Shown: positions 36,024 through 43,180, counted from the first letter of the stretch. The stretch: 64,000 nt of DNA from Blastococcus aurantiacus (GCF_900102425.1 NZ_FNBT01000008.1:124001-188000), one strand, 5' to 3'. The notes: generated from the letters alone by a model not told the origin. Numbers and translations: made by a program.

Positions 36024-36460
36024 CCGCGCGCCACCAGCATCGACGTCGCCGTGCAGACCGCTTCGCCGTCCTCGGTGGTGAGGTCCACGCGGGCGGTGAG
36101 CAGGTCGTTGCCGGCGACTGTCCGGGCGGCGTCGATGGTCGTCGTCGCGACCAGCCGGTCCCCGGCCCGGATCGGGCGGTGGTGGGCGAAGCGCTGCTCG
36201 CCGTGGACGACGCGGGAGTAGTCGATCGCGACGTCGGGGTCATCGAGCACGACCATGGCCGCCTCGAGGGACACCGCGATGGCGAACGTCGGCGGCGCGA
36301 TCACGTCCGGGTGGCCGGCGGCGCGGGCGGCGTCGGCGTCGCGGTAGAGCGGGGAGGGGTCGCCGATCGCGGTGGCGAACTCGGCGATCTTCGCCCGGCC
36401 GACCTCGTAGACGGCAGAGGGCGGGTAGCTGCGCCCGACCAGTTCCCGGTCCAGCGCCAT
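36020..36460 (-). CDS. hadA: MaoC-like dehydratase partner subunit, HadA type
   Basis: A 146-residue hot-dog protein of the FAS1-like dehydratase N-terminal type: YEVGRAKIAEFATAIGDPSP then APPTFAIAVSLEAAM and FAHHRPIRAGDRLVATTTID. It lacks the hydratase Asp-His pair and should be the substrate-binding partner of HadB. Begins 30 nt after rpmG, the same neighbourhood as M. tuberculosis Rv0634B-Rv0637 (rpmG2-hadABC). Confidence 0.88.
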   Translation of the reverse strand: MALDRELVGRSYPPSAVYEVGRAKIAEFATAIGDPSPLYRDADAARAAGHPDVIAPPTFAIAVSLEAAMVVLDDPDVAIDYSRVVHGEQRFAHHRPIRAGDRLVATTTIDAARTVAGNDLLTARVDLTTEDGEAVCTATSMLVARG

Positions 36461-36490
36461 GCTCCCGCCCTCTCGCTCAGCCGCAGACCG

Positions 36491-36655
36491 TCAGCGGGTC
36501 TCGCGGTGCAGCGTGTGCTTGCGCTCGCGCGGGCAGTACTTCATCAGCTCGAGCCGGTCGGGGTCGTTCCGCCGGTTCTTGCGGGTGATGTAGTTGCGGT
36601 TCTTGCACTCCTGGCAGGCCAGGGTGATCTTCGGGCGGACGTCGGTGGCTGCCAT
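36491..36655 (-). CDS. rpmG: 50S ribosomal protein L33
   Basis: A 54-residue ribosomal protein read from the ATG at 36653-36655: [54 protein letters not shown]. Zinc-type L33 proteins have two CxxC pairs; here the first (Cys14, Cys17) is intact but the second is CPRE, leaving Cys41 alone. So three of four ligands remain. It starts 106 nt after tRNA-Met and precedes hadA. Confidence 0.95.
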   Translation of the reverse strand: MAATDVRPKITLACQECKNRNYITRKNRRNDPDRLELMKYCPRERKHTLHRETR

Positions 36656-36760
36656 GGGGCGCTCCTAGCCTTGTGGGACAGGACCCGGGTCCGGGTCCTG
36701 CTGTCGTGCCGACCTGAGCCGACACGACGACGGACCCCGGGGTGCGGGGTCCGTCGGGAG

Positions 36761-36834
36761 TAGCGGTGACCGGACTTGAACCGGTGACACAGCGATTATG
36801 AGCCGCTTGCTCTACCAGGCTGAGCTACACCGCC
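36761..36834 (-). tRNA. tRNA-Met (CAT anticodon, elongator type)
   Basis: A 74-nt cloverleaf on the minus strand: acceptor GGCGGTG/CACCGCT (first pair G-U), anticodon loop CTCATAA, T-loop TTCAAGT, discriminator A. The paired first position and lack of the three G-C pairs of initiators argue against fMet; a tRNA-Ile with modified CAT cannot be fully excluded. Confidence 0.9.
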
Positions 36835-36892
36835 GGGACGACCTGCGGCCCGGTCTCGCGACTGGACCGGTAGGTCAGCTTACTAGTTCCAG

Positions 36893-36965
36893 AGCCCCTT
36901 TACGGAATCGAACCGTAGACCTTCTCCTTACCATGGAGACGCTCTGCCGACTGAGCTAAAGGGGC
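36893..36965 (-). tRNA. tRNA-Thr (GGT anticodon)
   Basis: A 73-nt cloverleaf on the minus strand: acceptor GCCCCTT/AAGGGGC, D-stem GCTC/GAGC, anticodon stem TCTCC/GGAGA with loop ATGGTAA, T-stem TACGG/CCGTA. A minus-strand -10-like TAGAGT lies at 36987-36992, just upstream. The order tRNA-Thr, tRNA-Met, rpmG, hadA, hadB matches mycobacteria. Confidence 0.95.
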
Positions 36966-36998
36966 CTGCTCGAAGAGCCGTGAAGAACTCTACCTGAC

Positions 36999-37022
36999 CC
37001 CCTGCGGCCCCTCCGCAGGGGC
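36999..37022 (-). terminator. Terminator after the GGDEF-EAL gene
   Basis: Stem CCCCTGCGG (36999-37007) with CCGCAGGGG (37014-37022) and a 6-nt loop, 24 nt after the GGDEF-EAL stop codon and ahead of tRNA-Thr. Confidence 0.7.
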
Positions 37023-37045
37023 CCACCGCGAGTCGCGCGACCGCG

Positions 37046-39610
37046 TCAGCCGCGCACGAAGAGCCGCCGGTGGGCCGCGCCCGGGGACGCCGTGCGCACG
37101 CCGGTGCGGGCCAGCAGCCAGTTCTCCAGCCGGTCGTCGGGCAGCGGCCGGCTGACCAGGAAGCCCTGCAGCTTGTCGCAGCCCATCTCGGCCAGCAGGT
37201 TGCGGGTCATCTCGTCCTCGACGCCCTCGGCCACCACGCGCAGGCCCAGGTTGTGCGCCAGCTCGATGATCGAGCGGGCGATGAAGGACTCGCCCTGGCT
37301 GGTGGACATGCCCAGGACGAAGGACTTGTCGATCTTGACCTCGTCGATGGGCAGCTGGCGCAGCTGGGACAGCGACGAGTAGCCGGTGCCGAAGTCGTCC
37401 ATCGACAGCCGCAGGCCCAGGTCGTGCAGGTCGGCGAGCACGGTGCTGTCGCGGACGGAGTCGTCGACCACGCTGCCCTCGGTGAGCTCCAGGGTGAGCA
37501 GCTCGCCGGGCACGCCGTGCCGCTGCAGCGCGCTGCGCACGCGGGAGAGTAGGTCGGGCTCGGTGAGGCAGTGCACGGAGAGGTTGACCGCGACCGAGAG
37601 CGCGATGTCCTGGTCCAGCCAGCGGCGGCACCGGGCCAGCGCGAGGTCGAGCACGTGGTCGGTGACGGCGCCGATGCGGCCGATCTGCTCGGCCAGGTGG
37701 ATGAAGTCGTCCGGCGGGATCGACCCGTACCGCGGGTGAGCCCAGCGCACGAGCGTCTCGACGGAGACGATGTCGGAGGTCTGGGCGTCGATGATCGGCT
37801 GGAAGACCACGCTGATCTGACCGTCCGCCATGGCCTGCTCGATCTCGGTGCCCAGCTGGAGCCGGCGGAGGCTCTGCTGATCCAGGACGGGGTGGTAGCT
37901 GGCCACCCCGCCGGAGTCGGCCGCCGCGAGCAGGGCGACGTCGGCCCGCTGCATCAGCATCCCCGAGTCGGTGCCGTGCACCGGCGCCGCGGCGACGCCG
38001 ATCGTGAGCGTGACCTCCAGGTCCAGGCCGGCCACTCGGACGCGGGTGGCGGCCGCCTCGCGGAGGCGGCGCGCGGCGCGCTCTGTGGCGGCCAGGGACA
38101 GCCCGGGGAGCAGCACGGCGAACCGCTCGCTCTCCATCCGGGCCAGCAGCGCCTGCGGCGGGGCGTGCTCGCGCAGCAGACCGGCGGTCACGAGGAGCAG
38201 CTCGTCGCTGGCGGCGTGGCCGAGCGTGTCGGTGACCTCGGTGTAGTTGCCCACCGCCGCGAAGATGAGCCCCGCGCGACCGGCGGCCGGGTCGGCCGAA
38301 CCGACCGGTTCGACCGCGAGCAGGGCATCGATCTCGACGGCCAGCCGCTGGCGGTTGGGCAGCCCGGTGAGCCGGTCGTGGTCGGCGTCGTAGCGGATCT
38401 GGGTGAGCAGCTGCTGGTGCCTGATGGCGGCATTGACGTGGGTGAGCATCGAGGCGAATGCGCCGCGGTCGGCCTCGGCGAACGAGACGACGTCGCTGCG
38501 CCGGTCGCAGACCTCCAGGTAGCCGGCCTCACCGGCCGCCGTCGCCAGCGGGGCGGCGAGCAGTTCGCTGACGCCGCGCCGGGCAAGGCCGGCAACCTCC
38601 CGCTCGTCGGCTCGGCCCGCCGACACCAGGATCGGCCCGTCGGCGACCGCGGCGGCGCGACGGAAGATGTCGTCGGGGTCCCCCGGTCCGTCGTACCAGG
38701 CCCGGCCGTCCTCGGCGGCCACCACCAGGCGGGGCGGCTCGTCGAGGTAGGGAGGGAGCCACATCGCCACCCGCTCGGCGTTCAGCAGCTCGCGCAGCGA
38801 CTCGACGATCTGCATCGTGCCCGCGTCGTCGGCGGCCACCTGCTCCACCCGCCGGGCGAAGCCGTAGACGCGCTCGAGCGACTGGCCCTCCCGGGTCACC
38901 GCCGCGAACCGCCGGTACACCAGCACCAACGCCACGGTGAGCGGCGTGATCAGCAGCCAGGACCAGACGGTGGCGTGGACCAGCAGCAGGATGGACAGGC
39001 CGACCAGCACCGCGACGGGTCCGATCACCGCGACGGGCAGGAACAGGCTCGCCCACAGCTCCCGGCCGGGGTACCCCTGGCTGAGCGTGATGGCGAGGGC
39101 GATGAGGCTGGCACCCACCATGCTCGCGATCAGGACGGCCACCAGGTAGGAGATCCAGGTCTCCGGCGAGCCGATGTCGCCGACCGGGAGCCAGCGGAGC
39201 AGCGCCACGGCGACCGCGACCTCGACGACCGCGGCGGCCATGTTGAAGACGATCTTCGGGTGCGAGAACCCCTTGGCCAGGAGCACCGCCCCCACGGCAG
39301 CCGCCCGTGCCGCGGCGGCCCAGAACCCACCCACCTCCACGAGCGCGATGACGAAGGCGAGTTCGCTGGCCGAGCAGGAGAAGCTCTGCCGCCGGAATTC
39401 GAACTCCAGGCTGAAGGACTCGCCGGCGACGAAGGCCAGTACGGCGACCAGCAGGATCGGCACGCTCACCGTGAACGGTCCGCCGGAGAGCAGCAGGACC
39501 GCGACCGGCACGGCTAGCAGGAGCCCGAGGGCGGCGATGGCCCAGGGACTGCTCAGCGGGCGCTCGCGCCGCGCGGGTCGGACGTCGTGCTCGGCCACTC
39601 GTACCTGCAT
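37046..39610 (-). CDS. Membrane GGDEF-EAL protein, probable c-di-GMP phosphodiesterase
   Basis: An 854-residue protein: about eight hydrophobic helices in residues 20-230, a GAF-like region (about 245-400), a GGDEF domain (about 410-560) and an EAL domain (about 590-840). The cyclase site reads ESERF at 493-497 instead of GGDEF, so cyclase activity is unlikely. EAL residues look complete: ETLVRWAH with Glu618, ELTEG, DDFGTG with Asp738-Asp739, KIDKSF, and Glu795 in AEGVED. Hence a phosphodiesterase is predicted. The ATG lacks a good RBS; a GTG four codons in (39596-39598) follows an AGG and may be used. It lies 164 nt below the AVRWG peptide gene, with a hairpin between. Confidence 0.88.
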   Translation of the reverse strand: MQVRVAEHDVRPARRERPLSSPWAIAALGLLLAVPVAVLLLSGGPFTVSVPILLVAVLAFVAGESFSLEFEFRRQSFSCSASELAFVIALVEVGGFWAAAARAAAVGAVLLAKGFSHPKIVFNMAAAVVEVAVAVALLRWLPVGDIGSPETWISYLVAVLIASMVGASLIALAITLSQGYPGRELWASLFLPVAVIGPVAVLVGLSILLLVHATVWSWLLITPLTVALVLVYRRFAAVTREGQSLERVYGFARRVEQVAADDAGTMQIVESLRELLNAERVAMWLPPYLDEPPRLVVAAEDGRAWYDGPGDPDDIFRRAAAVADGPILVSAGRADEREVAGLARRGVSELLAAPLATAAGEAGYLEVCDRRSDVVSFAEADRGAFASMLTHVNAAIRHQQLLTQIRYDADHDRLTGLPNRQRLAVEIDALLAVEPVGSADPAAGRAGLIFAAVGNYTEVTDTLGHAASDELLLVTAGLLREHAPPQALLARMESERFAVLLPGLSLAATERAARRLREAAATRVRVAGLDLEVTLTIGVAAAPVHGTDSGMLMQRADVALLAAADSGGVASYHPVLDQQSLRRLQLGTEIEQAMADGQISVVFQPIIDAQTSDIVSVETLVRWAHPRYGSIPPDDFIHLAEQIGRIGAVTDHVLDLALARCRRWLDQDIALSVAVNLSVHCLTEPDLLSRVRSALQRHGVPGELLTLELTEGSVVDDSVRDSTVLADLHDLGLRLSMDDFGTGYSSLSQLRQLPIDEVKIDKSFVLGMSTSQGESFIARSIIELAHNLGLRVVAEGVEDEMTRNLLAEMGCDKLQGFLVSRPLPDDRLENWLLARTGVRTASPGAAHRRLFVRG

Positions 39611-39700
39611 TCACGGGGGAAGAAGAGCGGGCGAAGGCTAACAGCGGAGACCCCGCTCACCAGCCTCTTCCGCCCCCAAAGGGTCAGTGCCGTCCCGGAA

Positions 39701-39739
39701 CGCGAAACAGCCGACCGGAAACCGGTCGGCTGTCTCGCG
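39701..39739 (-). terminator. Hairpin after the AVRWG peptide gene
   Basis: An 18-bp stem with one mismatch (39701-39718 with 39722-39739) and an AAA loop, 35 nt after the micro-ORF stop and 90 nt before the GGDEF-EAL start. It can act as terminator of the peptide gene or as an attenuator of the gene below. Confidence 0.75.
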
Positions 39740-39774
39740 TGTGTCGTGGTCGGGGCCGGGGGCCCCGGGGGTGC

Positions 39775-39867
39775 TCAGCCCCAGCGGACGGCGGTGCGTC
39801 CCCAGCGGACGGCGCGTCCCCAGCGGACGGCGCGCTCTGCTGCTGCGTTCGAAACCTTGGCGTTCAT
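39775..39867 (-). CDS. 30-residue Arg/Trp-rich peptide with three AVRWG repeats
   Basis: Not recognised as any known family. The ATG at 39865-39867 is preceded by a perfect AGGAGG four bases upstream. The first 11 residues (MNAKVSNAAAE) are followed by AVRWG at 13-17, 19-23 and 26-30, separated by Arg or Arg-Thr; the last residue is the third Gly. There are six Arg, one Lys, one Glu and three Trp, so the net charge is about +6. Two repeats are identical at DNA level over 18 bp (39796-39831). It has its own hairpin terminator and a 208-nt upstream gap with an inverted repeat. No modification or export gene is adjacent. Options: a RiPP-like precursor, a cationic membrane-active peptide, or a leader peptide attenuating the GGDEF-EAL gene. 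Confidence 0.65.
   Translation of the reverse strand: MNAKVSNAAAERAVRWGRAVRWGRTAVRWG
39778..39831 (-). repeat. Tandem 18-bp repeat inside the micro-ORF
   Basis: On the minus strand, GCCGTCCGCTGGGGACGC occurs at 39814-39831 and 39796-39813 without a mismatch, and its first 14 bases recur at 39779-39792 after a 3-bp insertion. Each unit also holds GTCC/GGAC and could form a small RNA hairpin. Confidence 0.9.
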
Positions 39868-39996
39868 GGTGCCTCCTAGGACATGACTGACTGCGGGTGT
39901 GCGGCAGGCACTCACGCGCGGGGGCAGAGCGTCGTTCGGTACGGACCGCACTGGGGACATTGCTGCCCGTCACCCTTACGAGGCAAGCATCGATGA

Positions 39997-40028
39997 TCAC
40001 GACGGAGTGACGATCTTGAGTGTCGTGA
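39997..40028. promoter_or_regulatory. Inverted repeat upstream of the AVRWG peptide gene
   Basis: TCACGAC (39997-40003) and GTCGTGA (40022-40028) form a perfect 7-bp inverted repeat with an 18-bp spacer, about 130 bp upstream of the micro-ORF start. A regulator site is inferred; no convincing -10/-35 was identified between it and the gene. Confidence 0.35.
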
Positions 40029-40075
40029 CTCTGCGTGCAGCTCGATCTACGCAACGTCAGCCGAACGGGGGAACG

Positions 40076-42082
40076 TCAGCCCGTTTCGGCCTCCGCGAGC
40101 TCCCTCAGTTCCTCCATCACCCCGACGCCGGCCTCGACGACGTCCCGGAGCCGATCGCCACCCGGCATCACGTCCGTGGCCAGCCCCACCCAGTCCACCG
40201 GCGGTGACTCCGGCGCGATGGGCGCGCCCAGCAGTGCCGCGACGTGCTGGTACGCCGCAGCCGGGCCCGGGGCGTCGGAGGACATCGGGAAATGCAGCCC
40301 CTCGTCCTCGGAGCCGTCCCACGTCCCGTCCGCGTCGGCCACGACGGACAGCGCGGAGACGAGCCCGGCCAGCTCGTCCCCGCGACGGGGGATGAACGAG
40401 AGCACCTCCGCCAGCACCGTGGTGGTGCGGTCGCGTCGGACGGCCTCCTCCTGGGCAGCGAACTCGTGGAGGGCGTGGTCCAGGCGTTGCCCGTACTCGC
40501 GGACAGCGAGGTAGCCGGCCTGCACCGCCGGCGCCGCGGACGCCTGGTCCAGCGCCCGGTCGAGCACGTCGGCGGCGGCCGGGTCGGCACTCAGGTACCC
40601 GAGCCCCCGCAGCACCAGCCGGTCCTCCTCCCCCGCGCCCGCGGCGGTCCGCACCAACGGCTCGGCCACCACCTCCGGCCGGGCGGCGACGGCCTCGGCG
40701 AGGGCCGGGGCGATCGAGGCCGCCGTGACCCGGTCGACGGTCCAGCCGGCCGGGTCGCCGTCGTCCCCGAGCCCGATCGCCAGGGCGCGCAGCCCGGAGC
40801 GCATGACGACGTCGCCCGGCTCCACCGTGGCCCGTTCCACCGCCGCGGCGAACGCCGCTCCGCCGTCGTCCCACGGGCGCGCGAGCAGATGCGTCCAGGT
40901 CGGTTCCGCCCGGAGCAGCTCGGCGGCCTGTGGCCCCGCGTCCGCCCGGGCGAGACGGCCGAGGACCTCCTCCAACGGGTCGCCCGGGAGCGCCGGGGAC
41001 GGCCCGAGACGGTCGAGGATCCGCTCCCCGCCGAGGGCGCGCTCCCGCGCGACGATCTGCCGTCCCCACTCCCGGACCGTGGCCGGCGGTGGCCCCGGGT
41101 GTCCGGAGCGCCGCGCGGCGGCGAGCACGGCACCCATGCCCAGTGCCACGTGGTCGGCGTCCAGCGTGCGGACGTCCTCGGGGTCGACGTGCCGCACGTC
41201 GCGCGCCCGTGCCACCCCGCCCGCCGCACCGGTCGGCACCGGGGCGCCCAGGACGGCCGCCAGGACGCCCGCCAGGGCACTGCCCGCCGACAGCGAGCCG
41301 TCCCCCAGCAGCCCCAGCACCTCCTGCACCCCCGCGGCGCCCAGCCCGGTGAGCACCGTCGCGGCGACCGCCCCGTTCCCCGCCCAGGGCAGCAGGTCGC
41401 GGGCCGCCTGCTCGCGGCCGCCGAGGTCGTCGGCGTCGAGGAAGTCGGCCACGAAGTCCGCGCCGCGCCGCTCGAGGGCGGACGCGTGCCAGCCGGGCAG
41501 CAGGTCCTCGAGGTGCCGGACGGCATGCGCCCCGTCGCCGCTCCCCGCGGCGGCACCGCACGCGGCCAGCACGGCCGCGGTCGCCGCTGCGTCGACCTCG
41601 ACCTCGACCAGCATCGTGGCGCGCAGCCGCCCCCGGGCCGCCTCCGCGGCGACGAGCTCGTCGACGACCGCCGCGGCTCCCGGGCCGGGCAGGCCGGTGC
41701 CGGGATCCGCTCCGGCGCCCATGCGCCGCACGGCCACGTCGAAGTCCTCCGCCTGCGCCCGCTGCAGCTGTGCCAGTCGCTGCCGCACGTCGACGAGCAC
41801 CTCCTCGTGGCGCCGCACCCGCGCCGCCGCGCGCACCAGCGCGCCGGCGGCCTCCCGTGCCAGACGGCCGACCCTCGCCAGCTGCGCATCGGCGGCGGCC
41901 GCGTCGTCGCCGGCCCATCCGCACGCCGCCGCGGGGGCGCCGTCCAGCTGCCCGGCGAGGTCGCCGAGGACGGCGGCGGCCGCGTCCAGCCGCGTCGTCA
42001 GGTCCGCCAGCGCAGCCGGGTCCCCCGGCGGTGGCTCGAGTCGCGCGGGGTCAGGCAGCGGCCAGCCCGTCGGTCCGGTCAC
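40076..42082 (-). CDS. Large helical protein with WXG100-like N-terminus (type VII secretion substrate-like)
   Basis: A 668-residue Ala-rich protein with no signal peptide or membrane helix. The GTG at 42080-42082 overlaps the preceding gene (GTGA). The first ~90 residues read as two helices around GWAGDDAAAADAQ, a W-x-G turn like WXG100 proteins; the remainder is mostly predicted helix, with a GSEDEGLHFPMSSD segment near the C-terminus. It resembles large uncharacterised actinobacterial proteins that follow EspC/WXG100-like genes. No ESX secretion machinery lies in this window. Function unknown. Confidence 0.6.
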   Translation of the reverse strand: MTGPTGWPLPDPARLEPPPGDPAALADLTTRLDAAAAVLGDLAGQLDGAPAAACGWAGDDAAAADAQLARVGRLAREAAGALVRAAARVRRHEEVLVDVRQRLAQLQRAQAEDFDVAVRRMGAGADPGTGLPGPGAAAVVDELVAAEAARGRLRATMLVEVEVDAAATAAVLAACGAAAGSGDGAHAVRHLEDLLPGWHASALERRGADFVADFLDADDLGGREQAARDLLPWAGNGAVAATVLTGLGAAGVQEVLGLLGDGSLSAGSALAGVLAAVLGAPVPTGAAGGVARARDVRHVDPEDVRTLDADHVALGMGAVLAAARRSGHPGPPPATVREWGRQIVARERALGGERILDRLGPSPALPGDPLEEVLGRLARADAGPQAAELLRAEPTWTHLLARPWDDGGAAFAAAVERATVEPGDVVMRSGLRALAIGLGDDGDPAGWTVDRVTAASIAPALAEAVAARPEVVAEPLVRTAAGAGEEDRLVLRGLGYLSADPAAADVLDRALDQASAAPAVQAGYLAVREYGQRLDHALHEFAAQEEAVRRDRTTTVLAEVLSFIPRRGDELAGLVSALSVVADADGTWDGSEDEGLHFPMSSDAPGPAAAYQHVAALLGAPIAPESPPVDWVGLATDVMPGGDRLRDVVEAGVGVMEELRELAEAETG

Positions 42083-42366
42083 CGGCCCGGCCCGTCGTGC
42101 GGAACGGGGAGCAGCAGACCGGCGTCGAGCCGCACCCACGCGTCGGCGATGCCGACGACGGTGGAGCCGAGCCAGCGGAGCTCACCCGCCAGTGCGGTGG
42201 CCAGCAACCGGTGGCGGTCCAGGAGCAGCTCGACCGGCGTCCGCAGCGGGCCGTCGACGTCCCCGTCGTCGACGAGGCGGCCGCGGACGTCGTCGACGGT
42301 CCCGGCCCGTCCGGTCAGCGACCGACCCAGCGCCCGGACCTGCTCGGCAGGCATCTCGATGCTCAC
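42079..42366 (-). CDS. Small EspC/WXG100-like protein
   Basis: A 95-residue protein, the usual size of ESX substrates and partners. The start MPAEQVRALGRSLTGRAG after VSIE resembles EspC-family proteins, which open with a short beta-like segment then helix. Two helices with a central RWLGSTVVG turn follow. The GTG at 42364-42366 is chosen; an ATG four codons later is possible and neither has a strong RBS. Overlaps the large partner gene by 4 nt, which suggests the two act together. Confidence 0.55.
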   Translation of the reverse strand: MSIEMPAEQVRALGRSLTGRAGTVDDVRGRLVDDGDVDGPLRTPVELLLDRHRLLATALAGELRWLGSTVVGIADAWVRLDAGLLLPVPHDGPGR

Positions 42367-42405
42367 GGGGCGCAGTGTCTCCGCGTCGGCACGCCCCGCG
42401 CGGCG

Positions 42406-42479
42406 TCGTCCACAGGACGATCGGCGCTCCGGGCCGCCACCCGATCGGGTGTCCACAGCGTCCACAGGCGTTGTCCACA
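42406..42479 (+). promoter_or_regulatory. Cluster of four DnaA-box-like nonamers
   Basis: In the same orientation: TCGTCCACA (42406-42414), GTGTCCACA (42449-42457), GCGTCCACA (42458-42466) and TTGTCCACA (42471-42479). The last is an exact actinobacterial DnaA box, the others differ by one or two bases. They sit between the divergent EspC-like and TadE/G-like genes, so they could bind DnaA for titration or for gene control. Confidence 0.5.
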
Positions 42480-42517
42480 GGTCGTGGACGAACCGGTCGG
42501 ACACCTACGCTGCCCGC

Positions 42518-42949
42518 GTGCCGAACCCGGGGGACGACCGCGAGCGGGGCTCCACGCTGCCGTTCGTGCTGGTCTGCTGGCTGGTCGGCGCCCTCATGGT
42601 CTTCGGCGCCATCGCCGCCTCCGACGCCTTCCTGGAGCAGCAGGGGGTGCAGGCGGTGTGCGACGGCGCGGCGCTGGCCGCCGCCAACCGTGCCGACGAG
42701 GCCGCCGTCTACGCCGGCGGGGTCGGGACCGAGCTCCCGCTCACCCGGTCGTCGGCGCAGGAGGCCGTCGCCGACCAGCTGGCCTCCGGGGTGTCGGCGC
42801 TGGACGCGTGGACGGCCGAGACCGACGGCGCGGAGGTGACCGTCCGCTGCACGCGCTTCGTCGACATCGCCTTCGGCTGGCTCTTCCTCGGCGGGCAGCA
42901 GCTCGGGCGCACCGCCACCGCCAGCGCCCGGGCGCCGACCCTGGGCTGA
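42518..42949 (+). CDS. TadE/TadG-like Flp pilus-assembly protein
   Basis: A 143-residue protein. GTG start at 42518; the open frame runs far upstream antisense to the neighbouring genes, which is only a GC effect. The N-terminus GSTLPFVLVCWLVGALMVFG plus AIAASDAFLEQQGVQAVCDG and AALAAANRAD is the classic TadE/G membrane segment of pseudopilin-like proteins. The rest is a short exported domain with a single cysteine in VRCTRF. No other tad genes lie nearby. It points toward a terminator shared with tRNA-Tyr. Confidence 0.7.
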   Translation: MPNPGDDRERGSTLPFVLVCWLVGALMVFGAIAASDAFLEQQGVQAVCDGAALAAANRADEAAVYAGGVGTELPLTRSSAQEAVADQLASGVSALDAWTAETDGAEVTVRCTRFVDIAFGWLFLGGQQLGRTATASARAPTLG

Positions 42950-42970
42950 ACGACCACCCCGGGGACGGCG

Positions 42971-43002
42971 ACGGCCCCCGACCTGGAAGGGTCGGGGGCC
43001 GT
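42971..43002. terminator. Bidirectional terminator between the TadE/G-like gene and tRNA-Tyr
   Basis: Perfect 13-bp stem (42971-42983 with 42990-43002), 6-nt loop, placed between converging transcription units. Confidence 0.85.
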
Positions 43003-43013
43003 CGTACCGTGCG

Positions 43014-43095
43014 TGGCGGGTGAAGGATTCGAACCTTCGAAGGCTAAGCCGACGGATTTACAGTCCGCTCCCATTGGCCACTCGGGCAACCCGCC
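43014..43095 (-). tRNA. tRNA-Tyr (GTA anticodon)
   Basis: An 82-nt class II tRNA on the minus strand: acceptor GGCGGGT/ACCCGCC, anticodon stem GCGGA/TCCGT with loop CTGTAAA, long variable arm, T-loop TTCGAAT, discriminator A. CCA not encoded. Confidence 0.95.
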
Positions 43096-43180
43096 GTGCG
43101 GTGGTACCGGAGAAGAATACAAGACGGCGGATGCCGACCTCGGAGCCCCGAGCGGTGCCCGCCCGATGAGGGGAGAACCC

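Noticed and set aside
36761-36834. Initiator tRNA
   Set aside because: Position 1 is paired and the three consecutive G-C pairs of initiator anticodon stems are absent; the elongator form fits better.
38120-38134. Active diguanylate cyclase in the GGDEF-EAL protein
   Set aside because: The active-site sequence reads ESERF instead of GG(D/E)EF, so cyclase chemistry is not expected.
39778-39831. Short repeats as a possible CRISPR array
   Set aside because: Units are directly adjacent with no spacers, only three copies, and lie in a translated frame.
39687-39890. A 67-codon plus-strand frame with PSGRR repeats over the AVRWG repeats
   Set aside because: It has no Shine-Dalgarno, runs through the terminator hairpin, and its repeats are only the other strand of the AVRWG DNA repeat. 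The minus-strand ORF has the RBS and terminator in the right places.
42406-42479. The DnaA boxes as the chromosomal origin
   Set aside because: No dnaA, dnaN, recF, gyrB, parAB or rpmH nearby, no AT-rich unwinding element, and too few boxes for an actinobacterial oriC.
40244-42949. A 901-codon plus-strand frame ending in the TadE/G-like protein
   Set aside because: Everything before 42518 is antisense to the ESX-like pair; only the last 143 codons show a real membrane segment and family features.
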